A stretch of DNA of 64,000 nucleotides, taken from contig CANLLF010000002.1 in the NCBI GenBank assembly GCA_947491935.1, positions 992,001-1,056,000 of the forward strand, in the 5' to 3' direction. A program made the translations under genes and the position numbers. Shown in pieces: positions 59,327-64,000 of the stretch (position 1 is the first letter of the stretch; every line of letters begins with the position of its first letter). The notes beneath the pieces were generated by a model. It was not told the origin of the DNA and searched no databases. It saw only the letters and a list, made by a program, of their open reading frames with translations. The stretch comes from an uncultured Roseicyclus sp. GTDB lineage: Bacteria > Pseudomonadota > Alphaproteobacteria > Rhodobacterales > Rhodobacteraceae.

Positions 59327-60204
59327 CTCCGCTCCCGATGAGTGTTGTTGCGGGCTATCTGGGCGCCGGGAAAACCACGCTGATCAATCGGGTTTTGGCG
59401 GCGAATCATGGGCTGAAGCTGATGATCCTCGTCAATGATTTCGGCGCGATCAACATCGATGAAGGCCTGCTGGCGTCGAAGGACGAGGACACGATTGCGC
59501 TCACCAATGGCTGCGTCTGCTGCACGATGGGGGCAGATCTGTTCATGGCGCTCGGCGACGCATTGGACCGGCAGCCGCGCCCCGATCACCTGATTGTGGA
59601 GGCCAGTGGTGTGGCCGCGCCCGCCCAGATCGCAAACGCGGCCTTGGCCGAGCCCGATCTGGATTATGCCGGGATCGTCACGGTGGTCGATGGGCCGGCC
59701 TTTGATGACTTGCGGCAGGACCCGTTGATCGGCGCGCAGGTGATCCAGCAGGTTGCGCAGGCCGATCTGGTCTGGATCAGCAAACAGCCGCCGGGCAGCC
59801 CACCTCCGCTGCTTGACGATATCACCCGCGCGCCGATCCTCATCGATGGCGACGTTTCGACCCTCCTGCATCTGGTCGCGCAGTCCCCGAAAACGGCGCC
59901 CGACCGGTCGCCCTTGCCGACCCATCCCCGATACGTCGCGTGGTCCTGCGATGCCCCCGATCCGGTGCCGATCGACGCTCTGCGGGCTGCGTTGGCGGCG
60001 CGGCCCGAGGGCCTCTTCCGTGTGAAGGGCACGATCTGCTCGCAGGATGGCCTCTGGTGGCGCGTGCAGGTGGTCGGCCGTCAGGTGGAGTTGACACGGT
60101 GCGATGCCGTCCCCCGGGCCGCTCTGGTCGGTATCGGGCTGGCCGAACATGTCACCGAAGATGCCATCGAGCGCTGGTGGGCCGGGCATATGGTAGCCGT
60201 CTGA
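59323..60204 (+). CDS. CobW-type G3E GTPase, atypical G4 motif
   Basis: 293 residues. Walker A GYLGAGKTTLIN, the metal-binding CxCC in NGCVCCTMG, and VEASGVAAPAQI (switch II region) mark the COG0523/CobW family of GTP-dependent metallochaperones. The guanine-specificity motif expected as NKxD reads WISKQPPG, so nucleotide specificity or activity may be altered. Coupling to a metal-dependent amidohydrolase suggests metal delivery to that enzyme. Family members often support zinc-starved cells, which is relevant because the zinc importer here is broken. Confidence 0.85.
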   Translation: MTPLPMSVVAGYLGAGKTTLINRVLAANHGLKLMILVNDFGAINIDEGLLASKDEDTIALTNGCVCCTMGADLFMALGDALDRQPRPDHLIVEASGVAAPAQIANAALAEPDLDYAGIVTVVDGPAFDDLRQDPLIGAQVIQQVAQADLVWISKQPPGSPPPLLDDITRAPILIDGDVSTLLHLVAQSPKTAPDRSPLPTHPRYVAWSCDAPDPVPIDALRAALAARPEGLFRVKGTICSQDGLWWRVQVVGRQVELTRCDAVPRAALVGIGLAEHVTEDAIERWWAGHMVAV

Positions 60205-60265
60205 GCCAAACGCGCTACACCGCATCCGAATTGACAAACCGCGCGCATCCGGTCGTGATCGCGGC

Positions 60266-60955
60266 ATGCAGCGTCTGACTGGCCATTGGCAATTGATCAC
60301 CCTGATCGTGGTGGTGTTTGCCCTGTGGAACACACCCGTCGTGTTCCCCCTCAAGATCCTCGTCGTCTTTCTTCACGAATTGTCCCACGGCCTGGCCGCG
60401 ATCCTGACGGGCGGTTCGATTCACTCGATTTCGCTGTCGATCCAGCAGGGCGGGCTTGCCACAACCATCGGGGGCAGCCGGTTCCTGATCCTGTCGGCGG
60501 GCTATGTCGGCTCGCTCCTTCTGGGTATGCTGTTGCTTTGGGCGGCGCTGCGAACGCGGGCGGATCGGGCTATTATGGCTGCCTGTGGCGTGATCACGCT
60601 CCTGGTCGCCTTGATTTATATTCGTGACCTCTTTCCTCTGGCCTTCTGCATCGCCACGGGCGCGGGGATGCTGGCCGCCTCGCGCTACCTCAGCGAGCCC
60701 GTCAATGATCTGATCCTGCGCCTGATCGGGCTGACCAGCGTGATCTACGTGCCTTACGATATCTTCAGCGACACCATTGCCCGGTCCGAATTGCGTTCGG
60801 ATGCGCGGATGCTGGCCGAGGAATTCGGCGGCGCGACGATGCTCTGGGGCGGATTGTGGCTGGTGATCAGCCTTGTGGTGATCGTGCTGTGCGCACGCTC
60901 CGTCCTGGGGCGGGACAGCAACATCCATTTCGGCGGCAAAGGCCTCCGACGCTAG
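60266..60955 (+). CDS. M50-type membrane metallopeptidase-like protein
   Basis: 229 residues, about six spans. The zinc motif HExxH is in VVFLHELSHGLAAILTGG within an early span, as in the M50B-like family (PF13398). The second usual motif (NPDG type) is not seen, so proteolytic activity is uncertain. Alone in its direction, convergent with the BKACE gene across 6 bp. Confidence 0.78.
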   Translation: MQRLTGHWQLITLIVVVFALWNTPVVFPLKILVVFLHELSHGLAAILTGGSIHSISLSIQQGGLATTIGGSRFLILSAGYVGSLLLGMLLLWAALRTRADRAIMAACGVITLLVALIYIRDLFPLAFCIATGAGMLAASRYLSEPVNDLILRLIGLTSVIYVPYDIFSDTIARSELRSDARMLAEEFGGATMLWGGLWLVISLVVIVLCARSVLGRDSNIHFGGKGLRR

Positions 60956-60961
60956 GGGCGG

Positions 60962-61795
60962 TCACGCCGCCCGCAGGCCCAGGATCTCGCGCGCCTGTTG
61001 CCAGGTGGCGACCGGTCGGTCGTGGCGGGCGCAGATCTCCGCCGCGCGCTCCACCAGCGCGGCGTTGGACGGCGCAAGGTGCTCCCGGTCAAGGCGCACA
61101 TTGTCCTCCAGCCCCGTCCGGGCATGGCCCCCCGCCGCGATGGCCCACTCGTTCAAGACGATCTGATTGGCGCCGATCCCCGCGGCACACCAGGGCGCCT
61201 CGGGCCCGAACAGGCGATGTACGGTCTTCACGTAGAAATCGAACACGTCGCGGTCGGCGGGCATGGCGTTCTTCACCCCCATCACGAACTGCACGTAAGG
61301 CGTGCCGGCCAGCGTGCCCTGATCCGCCATCTGTTTGGCCATCAGGATATGGCTCAGGTCGAAGGCCTCGATTTCGGGCTTCACGCCATGGGTGATCATT
61401 TCAGAGGCAAGCCACGCCACCAGATCGGGCGGGTTCTCGTAAACCCGCGTGGGAAAGTTGTTCGAGCCCACCGACAGCGACGCCATGTCCGGCGACAGGG
61501 GCAGCATGCCGCCCCGTTCCCGCCCTGCGCCCGAGCGTCCTCCGGTGGAGAGCTGAATGATCATGCCGGGGCAGTGCTTTTCCACCCCCTCCTTGAGCGC
61601 CGAGAATTTCTCGGGGTCGGATGTGGGCGTCTCATCGGCATTGCGCACATGGGCATGCATGATGCTGGCGCCAGCCTCGAACGCGGCATGGGTGCTTTCG
61701 ATCTGCTCAGCGATGCTGATCGGCACGGCGGGGTTGTCGGCCTTGCGCGGAACGCTTCCGGTGATGGCCACACAGATGATGCAGGGTTGGGTCAT
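60962..61795 (-). CDS. BKACE-family beta-keto acid cleavage enzyme
   Basis: 277 residues. The zinc ligands are in IMHAHVRNADETPTSDPEKF; QLSTGGRSGAGRERGG and EIEAFDLSH are further family blocks (DUF849, 3-keto-5-aminohexanoate cleavage enzyme). Members condense a beta-keto acid with acetyl-CoA and split it to acetoacetate and an acyl-CoA. At the end of a protocatechuate operon it might act on beta-ketoadipate or a related ring-cleavage product; inference. It is 7 bp after pcaG. Confidence 0.88.
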   Translation of the reverse strand: MTQPCIICVAITGSVPRKADNPAVPISIAEQIESTHAAFEAGASIMHAHVRNADETPTSDPEKFSALKEGVEKHCPGMIIQLSTGGRSGAGRERGGMLPLSPDMASLSVGSNNFPTRVYENPPDLVAWLASEMITHGVKPEIEAFDLSHILMAKQMADQGTLAGTPYVQFVMGVKNAMPADRDVFDFYVKTVHRLFGPEAPWCAAGIGANQIVLNEWAIAAGGHARTGLEDNVRLDREHLAPSNAALVERAAEICARHDRPVATWQQAREILGLRAA

Positions 61796-61802
61796 GGGGG
61801 CC

Positions 61803-62426
61803 TTATATGTCGAAGAACACGGTCTCGCCATCACCTTGAAGGCGGATATCGAAGCGGTAGGTCGCGGGGCCGTCACCCTCAACACGCTCGGCCAGCAAGG
61901 TGGTGCGCCGGTTTTCCCATTCAATCATGGTCAAAACGGGATCGGCGGCATTGGCAGCACCCTCATCAGCAAAATATATCCGCGTGTGCAGGCCCAGATT
62001 GATGCCACGCGCCACAATCCAGAGGTTCAGATGCGGCGCCTGTGTTGCCCCGTTCCGCCCCGGGCATGGACCCGGCTTCACGGTGTCAAACGCCCAATCC
62101 CCGGTCTGAAAATCGGTGATGACCCGGCCCCAACCGCGAAACCCATCCTCCACCTCGCCTCCGCCATCGGGATGCGCGAACTGCCCGGCGGCATTGGCCT
62201 GCCACACCTCGATCATCACGTCCTTGACCGGGCTTCCGGTGCCGTCGATCACCCGGCCCTGCACGCGGATCCGCTCCCCCGCCGCATTCGGTCCGGCAAT
62301 GTCCCAGCCCAATTCGCAGTCATAGATGTCAAACCCCGCCGCGCCAGGCGCCAGCCCGATATGCACGTAGGGCCCCGCCGTCTGGGAGGCGGTTTCCTTC
62401 AGATATCCAAGATCGTCCGCCATCAT
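61803..62426 (-). CDS. pcaG: Protocatechuate 3,4-dioxygenase alpha subunit
   Basis: 207 residues. [20 protein letters not shown] and [20 protein letters not shown] are typical of PcaG, and [20 protein letters not shown] aligns with the metal region of the beta chain but without its full ligand set. With PcaH it cleaves protocatechuate to beta-carboxy-cis,cis-muconate. It overlaps pcaH by 4 bp. Confidence 0.93.
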   Translation of the reverse strand: MMADDLGYLKETASQTAGPYVHIGLAPGAAGFDIYDCELGWDIAGPNAAGERIRVQGRVIDGTGSPVKDVMIEVWQANAAGQFAHPDGGGEVEDGFRGWGRVITDFQTGDWAFDTVKPGPCPGRNGATQAPHLNLWIVARGINLGLHTRIYFADEGAANAADPVLTMIEWENRRTTLLAERVEGDGPATYRFDIRLQGDGETVFFDI

Positions 62427-63151
62427 GTGCCCTCCATCCGGTTTTCAAAGAGCGTCGCGCGGCGGCCGCGCAGGACGATATCGAAGCGGTAGGCGATGGT
62501 GTCGAGCGGGATGGTCGCGTTCATGTCGAGTTTCGCGGTCAATCCGGTGATCGCGTCGGGGTCCGGGATCGTCTGCACGATCGGACAGCGCGGGATCAGG
62601 GGATCGCCCTCGAAATAGCATTGAGTGATCAGGCGTTGGCAAAAGGCCGTGCCAAACACCGAAAAATGAACATGGGCGGGGCGCCAATCGTTCACGCGGT
62701 TGCGCCACGGATAGGCACCCGGTTTCACGGTGCGGAAATGGTAATATCCCTCGGCATCCGTCAGCGTCCGGCCACAGCCGCCGAAATTGACATCAATGGG
62801 CGCGAGGTAGCGGTCATTCTTGTGCCGATACCGCCCGCCTGCATTGGCTTGCCAGATTTCCACCAGGGTATGGGGCACCGGCCGCGCGTTTTCATCGAGC
62901 ACCCGGCCATGCAAGATGATCCGCTCGCCAATGGGGCTTTGGCCCGGTTGGGCGTAATTGCTCAGCAAATCATTGTCGCCCGCATCGATATCGCCGTGGC
63001 CGAAGGTCGGGCCGGTCACCTCGCCGACACCTTGATCCAGGCTGATCAGCGAAAAGCGCGGGCTGCGTGCGTAAGACGTCTTGTAGTCCGGGGTGAAAGC
63101 GGGCGGGTGGCGGGCCGTGTCACGCTGGTAGAACTCGGCTGGTTTGGTCAT
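62423..63151 (-). CDS. pcaH: Protocatechuate 3,4-dioxygenase beta subunit
   Basis: 242 residues. The Fe(III) ligands of intradiol dioxygenases are visible: Tyr in [11 protein letters not shown], Tyr in KPGAYPWRN, and two His in [11 protein letters not shown]. It overlaps pcaC and pcaG by 4 bp on each side, a translationally coupled set. Confidence 0.95.
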   Translation of the reverse strand: MTKPAEFYQRDTARHPPAFTPDYKTSYARSPRFSLISLDQGVGEVTGPTFGHGDIDAGDNDLLSNYAQPGQSPIGERIILHGRVLDENARPVPHTLVEIWQANAGGRYRHKNDRYLAPIDVNFGGCGRTLTDAEGYYHFRTVKPGAYPWRNRVNDWRPAHVHFSVFGTAFCQRLITQCYFEGDPLIPRCPIVQTIPDPDAITGLTAKLDMNATIPLDTIAYRFDIVLRGRRATLFENRMEGT

Positions 63152-63531
63152 GGGCGCTCTGCCTCCATCTCCGTCAGCGTGGCCTTGGCCAGCTTGATGG
63201 CGTGGTTTGCCTTGGGCACGCCCGCATAGATCGCCACATGCAAAAAGGCCTGCATGATATCCTCGGCGCTGGCACCGGTGCGCGCCGTGGCGCGGACATG
63301 CATCGGGATTTCCTCGAAATTTCCCGTCGCCGCCAGAAGCGCGAGGGTGAGCATGGACCGCTCCCGCTGACTGATCGTGTCATCGGACCAGACCCGCCCC
63401 CACGCCCCCTCCGTGATGAGGTCCTGAAACGGCTGATCGAATGCGGTTTTGGCGGCCTCCGCACGGGTCACATGGGCCTCGCCCAGAACCGAGCGCCGTG
63501 TGGCCATGCCCATCTCGTATCTGTCTGTCAT
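63148..63531 (-). CDS. pcaC: 4-carboxymuconolactone decarboxylase
   Basis: 127 residues, CMD/AhpD-like fold. FITEGAWG-type text ([13 protein letters not shown]), [20 protein letters not shown] and [20 protein letters not shown] are the PcaC core. It makes beta-ketoadipate enol-lactone. It is 21 bp after pobA. pcaB and pcaD are not in the window. Confidence 0.93.
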   Translation of the reverse strand: MTDRYEMGMATRRSVLGEAHVTRAEAAKTAFDQPFQDLITEGAWGRVWSDDTISQRERSMLTLALLAATGNFEEIPMHVRATARTGASAEDIMQAFLHVAIYAGVPKANHAIKLAKATLTEMEAERP

Positions 63532-63552
63532 CCCGTCGCCTTTCAGGCCGGT

Positions 63553-64000
63553 TCAGTAGGGCAGGCCCACGTAATTCTCGGCCATTGCCTGCTGCGCGGC
63601 CCGGTTGCTTTGCAAAAACGCCAGATCGGCCATCTGCATCTTGTGATCGAACGCCGTCTGATCAGGATAGCGGTGCATCAGCGACGAGAACCACCATGAA
63701 AATCGCTCCGCTTTCCAAACCCGCGCCAAGGCCTTTTGCGAATAGGCATCGATGCCGTCGCTTGATCCGTCGGCGTAATACTGGACAAGCCCGTGATAGA
63801 GGTAATGCACATCCGATGCGGCGGTGTTCAGGCCCTTGGCGCCTGTCGGCGGCACGATATGCGCCGCATCCCCGCACAGGAACAGCCGCCCCCAACGCAT
63901 CGGTTCGGTGACGAAAGATCGTAGCGGCGCGATGGATTTCTCGATGGACGGCCCGGTGACCAGTTGCGCCGCCTGATCCGCGGGGATGCGGCGCTTCAAC
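63553..64000 (-). CDS. pobA: 4-hydroxybenzoate 3-monooxygenase, C-terminal part
   Basis: The frame is open to the right edge; 149 residues are visible. RLFLCGDAAHIVPPTGAKGL is the second FAD motif of PobA-type hydroxylases and MQMADLAFLQSNRAAQQAMA the typical C-terminus. It converts 4-hydroxybenzoate to protocatechuate and heads the visible pob-pca operon. Confidence 0.93.
   Translation of the reverse strand, partial: LKRRIPADQAAQLVTGPSIEKSIAPLRSFVTEPMRWGRLFLCGDAAHIVPPTGAKGLNTAASDVHYLYHGLVQYYADGSSDGIDAYSQKALARVWKAERFSWWFSSLMHRYPDQTAFDHKMQMADLAFLQSNRAAQQAMAENYVGLPY

Overview
The window is high-GC alphaproteobacterial chromosome, most likely a marine Rhodobacterales (Roseobacter-group) bacterium. 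Evidence for this is the gene order murA, DUF2948, hisD, UPF0262, low-molecular-weight phosphatase, infA, maf, RNase G, yacG, tRNA-Phe, together with TRAP transport genes and linked aromatic ring-cleavage genes. All assignments come from reading the sequence; no database search was run.

Layout. 1-5730: an ABC exporter (cut by the window edge), an acyl-CoA synthetase, a YcaQ-like protein and a CapA-like lipoprotein. 5727-8420: a zinc-uptake locus (znuB, znuC, zur, znuA) in decay: zur and znuA are frameshifted, znuB carries three lesions, and a putative Zur box remains between zur and znuA. 8406-12501: a 3-hydroxybenzoate/gentisate operon and a divergent VOC protein. 12646-14691: an MHYT-GGDEF-EAL protein. 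14908-23059: an unusual cluster, all on the minus strand and divided by two good terminators. It holds a winged-helix/TPR regulator, a vanadium-haloperoxidase-like protein with a (Gly-Gly-Ile)9 N-terminus, a large subtilase, a subtilase joined to a cyanobactin-PatG-like C-terminal domain, and two small peptides sharing the leader MNLPYQSP-x2-DRE-x-RL. I read it as a candidate undescribed peptide (RiPP-like) system. 23192-36958: tRNA-Thr and housekeeping genes. 37062-37136: tRNA-Phe.

37091-51942 is a genomic island of about 14.8 kb with visibly lower GC. It is bounded by a 47-bp direct repeat of the tRNA-Phe 3' end. It carries a P4-type integrase broken by one extra base, AlpA-like regulators, a primase-like protein and a RecA-like ATPase (a satellite-type replication module), a GHKL (MORC/MutL-like) ATPase-nuclease convergent with a cytosine-5 DNA methyltransferase, a GIY-YIG protein, and a TIR-domain operon with membrane proteins. 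The last three look like defence cargo.

52117-64000: an N-acyl-D-amino-acid deacylase operon with a TRAP transporter and a divergent LysR gene, an amidohydrolase with a CobW-like GTPase, a membrane M50-type peptidase, and the operon pobA(partial)-pcaC-pcaH-pcaG-BKACE. The strain therefore probably cleaves aromatic rings through both gentisate and protocatechuate.
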